A stretch of DNA of 64,000 nucleotides from Wenyingzhuangia sp. 2_MG-2023 (GCF_030548295.1 NZ_JAUOSB010000004.1:177779-241778), one strand, 5' to 3'; shown: positions 37,839 to 47,308, counted from the stretch's first letter. Notes: a model not told the origin generated them from the sequence alone. Translations and numbers: made by a program.

Positions 37839-39071
37839 ATGAGAACAATTAAATATTTTTCAACCATTCTATTATTACTAACTCTTCATATTTCGTGTTC
37901 AACAGATGACAATCTTAAATATGAATCCCCAAAAAGAGCAAATGAATTTACCAACTTTACTTTTAACAACACCAATCAAACTATAGATAGTGAAATAACT
38001 ATTACAATTGAATCTGGTGACTATCAATCAACCGAAGTTCATTTTGTTGATGAAATTGGAGTTCCTTATACCCCTCCTAAAACAGAACCAAGTGAAGGAG
38101 AGACTATAGATGATTTAGACAATGTTCTTATACCGACTATTACAGCAACTGAAAACAACAATTTAGAATATAAAATCGAGGTTCATAAACTTAGGCCAGA
38201 AGATCAAGCTTTTTCTACTATCGAAGATTTTTTAGTCGAAATTAAAGTTGTAACCAATAACGGAACTGAATTAACCGGATATCGTAGAATCTATTTTAAT
38301 GACATTGAATACACAATAGACAACGAATACCTATTTATAGGTGATGGAGCTAACATTGAATTTACCCCTCTAAAATATACAGAAATTGAAATCACACTTA
38401 TGGATGAAGCTGGAGTACCTTCTGTTATTGATGAGAATGAGATTGTAACTATCAATGAAATAGACGATACAAATTTCACTATTTCTGCAACGGAACCAAC
38501 GGAACAATTGATAGAAGTAAAATTAACCAATGAAAATGGTGATGAATTTACAAGTAATCATTTAATTCACTTTTATGCGCATGGAACAGTAGATTACTAC
38601 AAAACTGTAGAAGGTATAGAGTTAGGTGTAGATACTACCGAAAAACTGACGTTAATACATGGAGCTCCCGTTGAAGAAGATAAACTGACATCAGAAGATG
38701 GCTTAACAGAAAGATGGCAATATTTATCAGATGGAATAGGATTTGAAGTAAACGCACAAACACAAATTATTGAAAAAGTTTATTACTATTCAACATCATA
38801 TGAAGATTACCCTGCTGGTTCGCCATACGTAATTGAGGAGGATTTAAAATATAAAATGGGAGTAATGAAAGCAAAACACCCTAAAAATGGTATTGATGCT
38901 GACCCTACTGAAAACGGTACAATTAAGGAAGCAACTTCTGATGGAGATGGTGGATTCAATGTAGATGGTGTTTACTATTTTGATTTTGAAAACATAGGTA
39001 GATTTATCTATATTTCTGATAGTAAGGATAACGTAAATACAGCATTTGTAGTTCAAGTTATTATAGGATAA
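37839..39071 (+). CDS. Lipoprotein with Ig-like modules and C-terminal BamE-like domain (paralogue 1)
   Basis: 410 residues. A lipoprotein-like signal ends HISC at Cys20-21, followed by STDDN, an acidic stretch like the surface-export signal of Bacteroidota lipoproteins; the -3 residue His is atypical. Two Ig-like beta modules follow (about 40-150 and 150-250). The C-terminal domain (about 250-410) starts HGTVDYYKTVEGIELG and has LIHGAPVEE, then RWQYLSDGIGF and repeated aromatic strands. The same domain ends the gene at 39672-40568, so the two are paralogues. Function is not known. The gene lies in the leucine cluster, facing against it, and ends at a clear terminator. Confidence 0.65.
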   Translation: MRTIKYFSTILLLLTLHISCSTDDNLKYESPKRANEFTNFTFNNTNQTIDSEITITIESGDYQSTEVHFVDEIGVPYTPPKTEPSEGETIDDLDNVLIPTITATENNNLEYKIEVHKLRPEDQAFSTIEDFLVEIKVVTNNGTELTGYRRIYFNDIEYTIDNEYLFIGDGANIEFTPLKYTEIEITLMDEAGVPSVIDENEIVTINEIDDTNFTISATEPTEQLIEVKLTNENGDEFTSNHLIHFYAHGTVDYYKTVEGIELGVDTTEKLTLIHGAPVEEDKLTSEDGLTERWQYLSDGIGFEVNAQTQIIEKVYYYSTSYEDYPAGSPYVIEEDLKYKMGVMKAKHPKNGIDADPTENGTIKEATSDGDGGFNVDGVYYFDFENIGRFIYISDSKDNVNTAFVVQVIIG

Positions 39072-39097
39072 ACTAGAGAACTCAATTAAGAATAATA

Positions 39098-39131
39098 AAA
39101 GGTCACTTAAATATATTTTAAGTGACCTTTA
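39098..39131 (+). terminator. Intrinsic terminator of lipoprotein paralogue 1
   Basis: A 14-base-pair stem (39098-39111 with 39117-39130), containing GGTCACTT and its complement, and a 5-base loop. A short T run lies within and just after the second arm. Confidence 0.75.
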
Positions 39132-39671
39132 TATGTTTAAAAAAATATTTTCATACACTACAACAATAGCTTGATTGTAGCTCTACAATTACACATCAAG
39201 TTTATAAACGCTATTAAAAATTTACATTAACGAAACAAAAAACTAGACCTATTTATATATAGCACCTTTGTCAGTTTGTAAGAATTAAAATTTGATATGG
39301 CAATATTTAATAATAAGGGGTTTATTTTCTGACTAAAATAAATTCACCTAAATTTTTTACAACATCACAATCCTTCTTTTTTTCATTCTTTACACATGTA
39401 TGTCTTTTGCTATTATTTCTATCACAAGATCAAATCTAATTACAAATACAACCTTCCCTTTTTATAAAAACCTTAGACAAATATTCATTATTCAATAATT
39501 TAAACTCTATTAGTTTATCAAAAAAACAAGAATACCTCTATTAATTTAGACATGTTGCTCTATAAGATCAATTTAACATGATATGAGGATACATCAGCAC
39601 GATAAGAGTAAGCCCCCCTTAATGGGTTATCTATAATTTTACAGATAAACCAATAAAACCAACAAACAGTC
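39132..39671. other. 540-base intergenic region with inverted repeats, no gene seen
   Basis: Very AT-rich. Near its left end is a nested dyad: CTTGAT and ATCAAG enclose ATTGTAG-CT-CTACAAT (39174-39189). About 60 bases before the downstream ATG there is a G/C-richer patch, AAGCCCCCC with GGGTTATCT and AGATAAACC (39609-39651), which could fold as an RNA leader. CACCTTTG at 39263-39270 is one mismatch from TAnnTTTG. I see no coding potential. Confidence 0.4.
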
Positions 39672-40568
39672 ATGAAAAAACTATTTTCCGCATTAAAATC
39701 ATGCTTTATTCTTACTTTATTATTTGCTTGTTCAGATGATGACACCATTACATCTAATCCAAACAATAACAATATTGTAACTAATATTTCCATCAATAAA
39801 CAAAATGCTTTTACCGATGAAGAAATTACACTTACATTTGATGCTAGTAATTATGATGCTATTACTGTAACTTCAGAAGAACCTTCTATCAACATAACAT
39901 CAACCTCAGAAACGTCTTACACATTAACTTCAGAGCAACTATCTTCTGGGTATATTAATATTACAACTACTAAAGATACTATTAGTGAACTAAATCAAGT
40001 ATTGGTTAATTTTCATGAACACGGAATAACAGACTACCAAACAATAGAAGGGATAAACATTGCCGACAGCAACATTTACAACCTACTACTACTACACGGC
40101 GAACCTGAAGGAATTTACACACAAACAATTACAGAAACTGACACGATTGACAACACAATAACTACAACTACTTCTAATTTTGAAAACTGGCATTATTTAT
40201 CAAAAGGACTTACTTTTAGAATTAATAGGTACCTTGAAACTGTATTATCTGTAACAGTTTATGGAACTGAATGGGAGGTGAAATTAGACAATGAAGAAAA
40301 CAATGCTACTGGAGTTAAATATCCATATGAAATTGGAGACATAGGTAATTTTACTGATGGAATTCTAATGGATACGGTTATTGAAGAACTTGGTACAGTG
40401 GAAGATGAGGAAAACAAAATAGACGCAACAAATAGCTTGAAACTTTACATATATGATGATGCTAACCCGAACTTAACTAGTAATCAAGAAGTAGGGTTCT
40501 ATTTCACCTCCGATGAACTTAACGAATATGAAAGTAAAAATGTAAAATTGATCACATTTACATACTAG
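39672..40568 (+). CDS. Surface-type lipoprotein with C-terminal BamE-like domain (paralogue 2)
   Basis: 298 residues. The signal ends LLFAC and is followed by SDDDT, matching the Bacteroidota lipoprotein export signal that sends lipoproteins to the cell surface. One Ig-like module (about 38-120) precedes the domain shared with paralogue 1: HGITDYQTIEGINI, LLLHGEPEG, NWHYLSKGLTF and VLSVTVYG. The pattern 'G-I ... lhG.P ... W.Y...G..F ... v.V.' resembles small SmpA/BamE-type folds, which is an inference. Role unknown. It is convergent with leuD and separated from it by a bidirectional terminator. Confidence 0.7.
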   Translation: MKKLFSALKSCFILTLLFACSDDDTITSNPNNNNIVTNISINKQNAFTDEEITLTFDASNYDAITVTSEEPSINITSTSETSYTLTSEQLSSGYINITTTKDTISELNQVLVNFHEHGITDYQTIEGINIADSNIYNLLLLHGEPEGIYTQTITETDTIDNTITTTTSNFENWHYLSKGLTFRINRYLETVLSVTVYGTEWEVKLDNEENNATGVKYPYEIGDIGNFTDGILMDTVIEELGTVEDEENKIDATNSLKLYIYDDANPNLTSNQEVGFYFTSDELNEYESKNVKLITFTY

Positions 40569-40620
40569 TAAAAAAGACACCAAACAATTGTTTCAAGATT
40601 AAAAACAAATAATTTTTATA

Positions 40621-40662
40621 ATATAAAAAGCCTTGTAATTAAAATTACAAGGCTTTTTATAT
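40621..40662. terminator. Bidirectional intrinsic terminator between lipoprotein paralogue 2 and leuD
   Basis: A near-perfect 42-base palindrome, with AAAAAGCCTTGTAATT and its complement, and T tracts on both outer sides. It serves two convergent genes. Confidence 0.9.
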
Positions 40663-40678
40663 TATATGATCAAATATA

Positions 40679-41278
40679 TTAGAAAGGTCTTTTACCAGCA
40701 AATTCAGTAATTTCTCCTTCAATGTTTTTTAAGTAATCAATATCATCAAAACCGTTTAACATGTTGTCTTTTTTGTAAAGATTGATATCAAAAGATTCAG
40801 ACTCCCCAGTTGCAACTAAAGTAACTGTTTCGTTAGGTAAATCTACTTTAATTTCTGTTTTAGGATCTGCTTCAATTGCTGCAAATAATTTATCTGCAAA
40901 CTCAGCTGAAACCTGCACAGGTAATACCCCTACATTTAAACAGTTGTTTTTAAAGATATCTGCAAATGCAGAAGAAATTACACAACGTAATCCAAAATCA
41001 TAAACAGACCAAGCTGCATGCTCTCTAGAAGAACCAGAACCAAAGTTACGTCCTCCTACTAAAATTTTAGATCCTGCGTAAATATCTTTATTTAATGGAA
41101 AATCTGCTTTAGGAGTTCCATCTGCGTTAAATCTCCAGTCACGGAAAAAGTTAATATCAAAATCTACACGCTCAGTTGCTTTTAAGAAACGAGCAGGAAT
41201 GATTTGATCTGTATCCACGTTCTCTATCGGTAGTGGATAAGCTGTACTTGTTAATACTTCAAATTTATCGTAAGCCAT
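40679..41278 (-). CDS. leuD: 3-isopropylmalate dehydratase small subunit LeuD
   Basis: 199 residues, the aconitase swivel domain. It has PLPIENVDTDQIIPARFLK near residue 16 and GGRNFGSGSSREHAAWSVYD around 74-93, the loop that closes on the substrate. With LeuC it isomerises 2- to 3-isopropylmalate. It starts 13 bases after leuC. The next gene in the usual flavobacterial order, leuA, is displaced by more than 3 kb. Confidence 0.97.
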   Translation of the reverse strand: MAYDKFEVLTSTAYPLPIENVDTDQIIPARFLKATERVDFDINFFRDWRFNADGTPKADFPLNKDIYAGSKILVGGRNFGSGSSREHAAWSVYDFGLRCVISSAFADIFKNNCLNVGVLPVQVSAEFADKLFAAIEADPKTEIKVDLPNETVTLVATGESESFDINLYKKDNMLNGFDDIDYLKNIEGEITEFAGKRPF

Positions 41279-41291
41279 TGTGTTCTATATT

Positions 41292-42704
41292 TTAAGCGTT
41301 AGCGTTAGCAGTTAAAATTGTTCTTGGGTCAGTAACCACACCTTCAACAGCAGAAGCTGCAGCCACTAATGGAGAAGCTAATAAAGTTCTAGATCCAGGT
41401 CCTTGACGTCCTTCAAAGTTACGGTTAGAGGTAGAAACTGATAATTTTCCTGCTGGAATTTTATCATCGTTCATTGCTAAACATGCAGAACATCCTGGTT
41501 CTCTTAATACAAAACCTGCTTCTGAAATGATTGTATCTAATCCTTCTTCTCTAATTTGATCTACTACTTTGTGAGATCCCGGTACCAACCATGCAGTAAC
41601 ATGATCTGCTTTTTTACGTCCTTTAACTACTGAACAGAAAGCTCTAAAGTCTTCTATACGTCCGTTAGTACAAGATCCTAAAAACACAAAATCAATCTTT
41701 TTACCAATCATAGTATCTCCTTCATGGAAATCCATATAACCTAAAGATTTTCTATAGGTCTCTACGCCTCCTTTTAAAGATTCTGCAGTAGGAATATCTT
41801 TTGTTACTCCCATTCCCATTCCTGGATTGGTTCCGTAAGTAATCATTGGCTCAATATCTGCTGCATCGTAGTTAAACTCAGCATCAAACTCAGCACCTTC
41901 ATCAGTACTTAACGTTTTCCAGTATTCCATTGCTTTGTCCCAATCTGCTCCCTTAGGAGTTTGAGCACGACCTGCGATGTAATCAAATGTTTTTTGATCT
42001 GGAGCAATCATACCACCACGAGCACCCATCTCAATAGACAAATTACACACAGTCATACGACCTTCCATGGTCATATTTTCAAAAACATCTCCTGCATATT
42101 CTACAAAGTAACCTGTAGCTCCAGAAGTTGTTTGCTTAGAAATAATATATAAAGCAACATCTTTAGGTGTTACCCCTAATCCTAATTTTCCGTTTACGTT
42201 GATACGCATTGCCTTAGGCTTAGACTGCATAATACATTGAGTAGACAATACCATTTCTACTTCAGAAGTACCAATACCAAAAGCAATAGCACCAAAAGCA
42301 CCGTGAGTAGATGTATGTGAATCTCCACAAACAATAGTTGCTCCTGGCAATGTAATTCCATTTTCAGGCCCTACAACGTGAACAATACCATTGTTAATAT
42401 CTCCCAATCCCCAGTGAGAAATTCCATGCTTTTTTGCATTTCTTTCTAAGGCATTTAACTGGTTTGCAGACAATGCATCTTCTACAGGTAAATGTTGATT
42501 GATAGTTGGTGTGTTGTGATCCGCAGTTGCAAAGGTACGCTCTGGGTACAATACACTATTCCCTCTACTTTCTAATCCTAAAAACGCTACTGGACTTGTA
42601 ACTTCGTGGATAAAATGACGATCAATAAAGAACACATCCGGTCCGTCTTGTACATGACGAACTACGTGTGAGTCCCAAACTTTGTCAAATAATGTTGTTG
42701 CCAT
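41292..42704 (-). CDS. leuC: 3-isopropylmalate dehydratase large subunit LeuC
   Basis: 470 residues, aconitase family. The 4Fe-4S ligands are the Cys in [13 protein letters not shown] and the two in [32 protein letters not shown] and the start [11 protein letters not shown] are further hallmarks. It is the catalytic large subunit with LeuD. Good Bacteroidota promoter elements lie upstream, so leuCD is one transcript from here. Confidence 0.97.
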   Translation of the reverse strand: MATTLFDKVWDSHVVRHVQDGPDVFFIDRHFIHEVTSPVAFLGLESRGNSVLYPERTFATADHNTPTINQHLPVEDALSANQLNALERNAKKHGISHWGLGDINNGIVHVVGPENGITLPGATIVCGDSHTSTHGAFGAIAFGIGTSEVEMVLSTQCIMQSKPKAMRINVNGKLGLGVTPKDVALYIISKQTTSGATGYFVEYAGDVFENMTMEGRMTVCNLSIEMGARGGMIAPDQKTFDYIAGRAQTPKGADWDKAMEYWKTLSTDEGAEFDAEFNYDAADIEPMITYGTNPGMGMGVTKDIPTAESLKGGVETYRKSLGYMDFHEGDTMIGKKIDFVFLGSCTNGRIEDFRAFCSVVKGRKKADHVTAWLVPGSHKVVDQIREEGLDTIISEAGFVLREPGCSACLAMNDDKIPAGKLSVSTSNRNFEGRQGPGSRTLLASPLVAAASAVEGVVTDPRTILTANANA

Positions 42705-42765
42705 ATTGATTTAGACTTATTTATTATTTTCTGTTATGGTTGCAATTCAACGAATTACAGGTCGG

Positions 42766-42795
42766 CAAATTTACAAAAAAACATACGACAAGCAA
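42766..42795 (-). promoter_or_regulatory. leuCD promoter
   Basis: On the minus strand TTG (42795-42793), a 19-base spacer and TAAATTTG (42773-42766): an excellent match to the Bacteroidota consensus TTG-N19-TAnnTTTG. The leader to the leuC ATG is about 55 bases. Confidence 0.65.
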
Positions 42796-42928
42796 TTAGA
42801 CTCACTATAAATTATTACGATGCCCAACGCTAATTTCTCTTTGGAATTCCTTCAGAAAAAACAACATAACTATTCCGCAAACAATGACTCAATTGCTATC
42901 TTTATCCCATTAACATCTTCTTTGTATT

Positions 42929-43747
42929 ATGAAATATTTATCTTGCCACAATTGCCAACATTCTAATCCTTTAACCTCAGAATATCAAATATTTTGCGAA
43001 AGTTGTGGTAAAAAAATGGAAAACAATTTTAAGTCTTGGCAAAAAAAATATCCTCACAAAAACTTTGAAGCTTTTCAACTAGAAGTAGGCACAAACAAAA
43101 CCGTCCAAACAAAACCCAAAAAAAAATTCACCTTAAAAAAAGGATTGCAAATTGCTTTCTTTATCATTTCTTTTAGCATTTCTTTTTTTCTGGTTAAAAA
43201 AGTGACTCCAAAAATCTATACTTATTTTTATGAATTGGCATTTCCTGTTTCTGAATTATTAGATAAGGAATGGTCTAGACAGTACTTTTTAAACAAACAA
43301 GTTTCTGTTAGCTCTCCTTTTCTGTTAGAAAAGAAAGATCTTGATTTGCCTCTTGATGAGTCTGTAAAAAAAGTGATTTTAGAAATGGAAAATCACATTT
43401 ACGAAAGCAATCCTAACTTTAATATTGTACTTTCTTACGCTACTTACAGCGCATCTATTGGAAAAGTAGATCTGAAAGGAGCTTCTAACGGAACCGCAAA
43501 TGGAGCTATGCAAGAATTAAAAGGTACAGACTTATTTTTTAATGATGAAAATATTTTCATCAATCAATATCCTGCCATTCTAAAAAAGGGAACTTTTAAC
43601 GCAAAAGGAGAAGAGTTTCATTTTAAAATCATCAGTTGTGTTAAAAAGGATTTAACGCTAGTCAACTTGATCACTTTTTGGATTGGAAAAAATGAAAACT
43701 ACGAATTACTTACTGACAGAATCGTCAATTCTTTAGAAATTAGATAA
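42929..43747 (+). CDS. Zinc-ribbon, single-pass membrane protein of unknown function
   Basis: 272 residues. The N-terminus has two Cys pairs (CHNC at 6-9, CESC at 23-26) forming a zinc ribbon of the type that opens many membrane proteins. One transmembrane helix lies at about 75-93 (LQIAFFIISFSISFFLV). The C-terminal ~180 residues are soluble and probably outside the cytosol; they contain no motif I recognise. The gene is convergent with the Dabb gene, 4 bases apart, with no hairpin between. Confidence 0.6.
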   Translation: MKYLSCHNCQHSNPLTSEYQIFCESCGKKMENNFKSWQKKYPHKNFEAFQLEVGTNKTVQTKPKKKFTLKKGLQIAFFIISFSISFFLVKKVTPKIYTYFYELAFPVSELLDKEWSRQYFLNKQVSVSSPFLLEKKDLDLPLDESVKKVILEMENHIYESNPNFNIVLSYATYSASIGKVDLKGASNGTANGAMQELKGTDLFFNDENIFINQYPAILKKGTFNAKGEEFHFKIISCVKKDLTLVNLITFWIGKNENYELLTDRIVNSLEIR

Positions 43748-43751
43748 ACCG

Positions 43752-44069
43752 TTATATTTCTTCAGAATCATACACTTGTACTTTTCCCCACAAATTAGAA
43801 GCTTCTTTTAAAAACAAAGCATGAGCAGGTTCTTTTTGATACAAATTGTGTTGTTCCTTGTTTTCAAAACTAACCAACAAGCAATAGGTATAACTATTAT
43901 CTACTACTTCTCTATCTGTATGCGCTGGCTTAGTTATAAAAGCAGTTCTTGTATATATAGAAGCATTTAAAAACTTTTGCAAAGCAACTTCAAAAGCTTC
44001 GCAATCTTTATTGTTTTCTGGCTGTTTTAACCAAAAATACACGTTGTGAAAAAATATTTTATTCTCCAT
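43752..44069 (-). CDS. Dabb (stress-responsive alpha/beta barrel) domain protein
   Basis: 105 residues. It begins with a strand containing FFHNVYFWLKQPEN and has TYCLLVSFENKEQHNLYQKEPAH followed by an acidic tail. This is the ferredoxin-like dimeric Dabb layout (His near the start, YxxxxxH near the end). These proteins are small dimers with mostly unknown substrates. It is the last gene of the yicC-to-Dabb run, 11 bases after rsmI. Confidence 0.75.
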   Translation of the reverse strand: MENKIFFHNVYFWLKQPENNKDCEAFEVALQKFLNASIYTRTAFITKPAHTDREVVDNSYTYCLLVSFENKEQHNLYQKEPAHALFLKEASNLWGKVQVYDSEEI

Positions 44070-44080
44070 TTTTAACTAAT

Positions 44081-44746
44081 TTATTTACCCGATACAATTA
44101 ATACAATTTCTCCTTTTGGAGGTTTATTTGTATAAAATTCTGCCAATTCTGTAACCGTTCCTCGTCTAGTTTCTTCAAACATTTTGGTCAATTCCCTAGA
44201 AACAGAAGCCTGTCTATCTGCTCCTAAATACTCCGCCAAATGAGTCAATGTTTTAACCAATTTATGAGGTGATTCATACAAAATAATAGTTCTATCCTCT
44301 TCTACCAAACGTAACAAACGTGTTTGACGTCCTTTTTTTACAGGCAAAAATCCTTCAAAAACAAATTTTTCATTAGGCAAACCAGAATTCACCAAAGCAG
44401 GAACAAAAGCAGTTGCACCAGGCAAACACTCTACAGGAATATCATTCTGAATGCAAGCACGAGTCAACAAAAAACCTGGATCTGAAATGGCAGGGGTTCC
44501 TGCATCAGAAATCAAAGCAACCGTAGTTCCGCTTTTTATTTTATTGATGATATTCTCTACTGTTTTATGCTCATTGTGCATGTGGTGACTTTGCATATGC
44601 GTAGTAATTTCATAATGCTTCATCAGCTTACCACTGGTACGTGTATCTTCTGCCAATACCAAATCCACTTCTTTTAAAACTTTAATAGCTCTAAAAGTCA
44701 TATCTTCTAAATTTCCAATAGGTGTTGGTACTAGGTATAGTTTCAT
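44081..44746 (-). CDS. rsmI: 16S rRNA C1402 2'-O-methyltransferase RsmI
   Basis: 221 residues, SPOUT-unrelated tetrapyrrole-methylase fold. It starts LYLVPTPIGNLEDMTFRA, with LAEDTRTSGKLM, ALISDAGTPAISDPG and LPGATAFVPAL, all diagnostic of RsmI (YraL). Together with RsmH (23525-24424) it makes m4Cm1402. At 221 residues it lacks the C-terminal extension of the E. coli enzyme (286), as is common in Bacteroidota. It is 21 bases after the GH3 gene. Confidence 0.95.
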   Translation of the reverse strand: MKLYLVPTPIGNLEDMTFRAIKVLKEVDLVLAEDTRTSGKLMKHYEITTHMQSHHMHNEHKTVENIINKIKSGTTVALISDAGTPAISDPGFLLTRACIQNDIPVECLPGATAFVPALVNSGLPNEKFVFEGFLPVKKGRQTRLLRLVEEDRTIILYESPHKLVKTLTHLAEYLGADRQASVSRELTKMFEETRRGTVTELAEFYTNKPPKGEIVLIVSGK

Positions 44747-44767
44747 TTTTTACAGGAATACTTTCTA

Positions 44768-46264
44768 CTAATTAATCTTAAAATTTGTTAGCACATCGGC
44801 TATTTTTCGGTTGTCTGATAATTGAGGAATTTTATTCTGTCCTCCAAACTTCCCTATTGATTTCATGTACTCATGAAAACCACCTTTTTGAACTTTAGTA
44901 ACAACCAAAGGTCTTAGCACACTACCTTTGATCAAATCAAAATAATATATATTCTGTTCTTGCATGGATTGATCCATCTTTTGAGTAAAAGCTTCTAAAT
45001 CTTTTGGTTCGTTTTCAAATTCAATGAACCATTCATGATATGGCAATCCTTTTTCTGGAGCTACTTGTGGAGCAACCGTAAATTCACTTACAGCAACATC
45101 TGTTCCAGCAACAGCATCATTCAATGCTTTCTGAACTTCTTTCCCAATCACATGTTCTCCAAAGGCAGATATAAAATGTTTGATACGCCCCGTAACTTTA
45201 ATTCTATATGGAGACACCGATGTAAACTCTATCGTGTCACCTATATTGTACCCCCACAATCCTGCCGAAGTATTTAAAATAATCGCATAATTCACCCCTA
45301 GTTTTACTTCTCCTATAGACAATCTTGGTGGGTTTTCGTCAAAAAACTGATCCGCTGGAATAAATTCATAAAAAATCCCACTATTCAACTGCAACAACAT
45401 TCCTTTTTCAGTCTGACTATCTTGATAAGCTATAAAACCTTCGGATGCAGGATACAACTCTACATAATTGATCTCCTTACCAATAAGACTCTCAAATTTA
45501 TTTTTATAAGGCTCAAAATTTACTCCCCCATAAATAAAGAAGTTGAATTTAGGAAACAACTCAGCCACCGTTTTCCCCGTTTTTTCGTGTAACCTCTCAA
45601 AGTACATTTGCACCCAAGATGGAATACCACTAATCACAGACATGTCTTCATTTACCGTTTCTTCTACGATAGCATCTACTTTGGTTTCCCAATCTTCAAT
45701 ACAATTGGTTTCCCAACTTGGCAATCTATTTTTTTGCAAGTATTTAGGCACATAGTGCGCTACAATACCGCTCAACCGTCCTAACTGAACTCCTTTTAAA
45801 TCTTTTAAAATTGGGCTTCCTTGTAAGAAAATCATTTTACCATCTACAAAAGAAGCATCTCCTGTTTCTGCAATGTAAAACAACAACGCATTTCTAGCTG
45901 ATGCAATATGCGTAGGCATAGATTCTTTAGTGATGGGAATGTATTTTGCTCCTGAAGTTGTTCCAGATGTTTTTGCGTAATACAACGGACGGCCTGTCCA
46001 CAATACATCCGATTCACCTGCTACCATTCTATCTACATAAGACCGAATACCTTCATAATCATTTACTGGAACTTGTTTCTTAAAGTCTTCGTAAGTATTT
46101 ATACTTTCAAAATTATGATCTTTACCAAAAGCCGTATTTTTTGCTGTTTTTATTAAATATTGAAAGACCTCTTCTTGTGTCTCTACAGGTTTGTTTGCCC
46201 ATTTGTAAACTTGTTTACAAACTATTTTTGCAAACGGCAATGCTATTTTTGATTTGATACTCAT
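44768..46264 (-). CDS. GH3 auxin-responsive promoter family protein (acyl-adenylating)
   Basis: 498 residues, full length for GH3. The ATP loop is YYAKTSGTTSGAKYIPIT; further blocks are FIYGGVNFEPYK, ELYPASEGFIAYQ and WGYNIGDTIEFTSV, in family order. Plant GH3 enzymes adenylate acyl acids such as indole acetate or jasmonate and join them to amino acids. Bacterial homologues are widespread in Bacteroidota but their substrates are not known. The gene is 3 bases after the M23 peptidase gene and 21 before rsmI, so it is co-transcribed with housekeeping genes. Confidence 0.9.
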   Translation of the reverse strand: MSIKSKIALPFAKIVCKQVYKWANKPVETQEEVFQYLIKTAKNTAFGKDHNFESINTYEDFKKQVPVNDYEGIRSYVDRMVAGESDVLWTGRPLYYAKTSGTTSGAKYIPITKESMPTHIASARNALLFYIAETGDASFVDGKMIFLQGSPILKDLKGVQLGRLSGIVAHYVPKYLQKNRLPSWETNCIEDWETKVDAIVEETVNEDMSVISGIPSWVQMYFERLHEKTGKTVAELFPKFNFFIYGGVNFEPYKNKFESLIGKEINYVELYPASEGFIAYQDSQTEKGMLLQLNSGIFYEFIPADQFFDENPPRLSIGEVKLGVNYAIILNTSAGLWGYNIGDTIEFTSVSPYRIKVTGRIKHFISAFGEHVIGKEVQKALNDAVAGTDVAVSEFTVAPQVAPEKGLPYHEWFIEFENEPKDLEAFTQKMDQSMQEQNIYYFDLIKGSVLRPLVVTKVQKGGFHEYMKSIGKFGGQNKIPQLSDNRKIADVLTNFKIN

Positions 46265-46267
46265 TTC

Positions 46268-47308
46268 TTAAAACTTCATAAAATTAGTTGGATCTACAGG
46301 ATATCCATCTTTCCATATTTCGAAATGAAGGTGCGGACCAGTACTCAACTCCCCCGTAGAACCTACATTTGCTATAATCTGACCTGCCTTAACCAATTCT
46401 CCTTGAGATACATTTATTTTACTATTGTGTTTGTATACTGATACATAATTTTTCTTATGTAATAAAACCACTACATAACCTGTTTCTATAGACCATTCTG
46501 AATACACAACCACTCCGTCGGCCAACGCTTTTACGGGAGCTTCTTTTTCGGTGACAATATCAACCGCAAAATGTTTGGTTACAGGATTAAATTCTTGCGT
46601 AATACTTCCGTAAACTGGTGTTACAAAAACCTGTTCTAGTTTTTCATTCTCATAACCATATATACTAAAACGTTCTTCTCTTTCTACATTCTGCCTAAAT
46701 ACCGAATCTAAACTTGAATTTTCTAGCAATTCTAACTCCTCATCATTAATGGTCATCTCATCGTCTAAATTGTCTAAACTCACAAATGAAGTAAGTGTGT
46801 CTGCTTTTAAATTGTAATTTTTACGTAAACTTTCTATTATTTTGTTTTTCTGCTCTAGCAACGCATACAAGCTTTTCAACTTGATATGTATAGAATCATT
46901 GTTTGCTATACCTGATTGATAAACAGACTCTCCTTCTTTAGTCACATAAGGCAACTCTCCTATTTCAATAGCATTGTCTCCTAACAAAACGGGCTTCATA
47001 GATTCCGTATAAGATTTTAACGCTACTATTTGTCGTTGTAAAGTATCTAGTTTAAAATTTAAATTGATTGCATCTTTTTTCAATTCTGGAGATTCAAACC
47101 CTGGAATGTATTCTTTTAAAGAAGTGGAAACAATCAAACCTGTTGTAAAAAAAATCAACAATACGCTAAACACTCCTCCAAAAACAAAAACATTTAGGAG
47201 TGTTAATTTAAAAGAGAATTTCTCCTCAAAAGAGTCCTCAGTCAAAACTACCAAACGGTATTTTTTAACTAATTTCTTTTTTATCTCTTTGCGTTTTTTC
47301 TTGGTCAT
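46268..47308 (-). CDS. M23 family metallopeptidase, membrane-anchored (LytM domain)
   Basis: 346 residues. One N-terminal transmembrane helix (about 34-58) follows a basic cytosolic end; a coiled coil spans about 78-190; the C-terminal LytM domain (about 235-340) has HFAVDI (first His and Asp), VYKHN and the HLHFE triad end. The zinc ligands are intact, so it should be active, probably on peptidoglycan cross-bridges in the periplasm, or as an activator of amidases. It lies 71 bases after nadD and 3 before the GH3 gene. Confidence 0.9.
   Translation of the reverse strand: MTKKKRKEIKKKLVKKYRLVVLTEDSFEEKFSFKLTLLNVFVFGGVFSVLLIFFTTGLIVSTSLKEYIPGFESPELKKDAINLNFKLDTLQRQIVALKSYTESMKPVLLGDNAIEIGELPYVTKEGESVYQSGIANNDSIHIKLKSLYALLEQKNKIIESLRKNYNLKADTLTSFVSLDNLDDEMTINDEELELLENSSLDSVFRQNVEREERFSIYGYENEKLEQVFVTPVYGSITQEFNPVTKHFAVDIVTEKEAPVKALADGVVVYSEWSIETGYVVVLLHKKNYVSVYKHNSKINVSQGELVKAGQIIANVGSTGELSTGPHLHFEIWKDGYPVDPTNFMKF

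Noticed and set aside
42705..42928. Leucine leader peptide before leuC
   Set aside because: The roughly 55-base leader has no run of Leu codons and no alternate hairpins, so attenuation is not supported.
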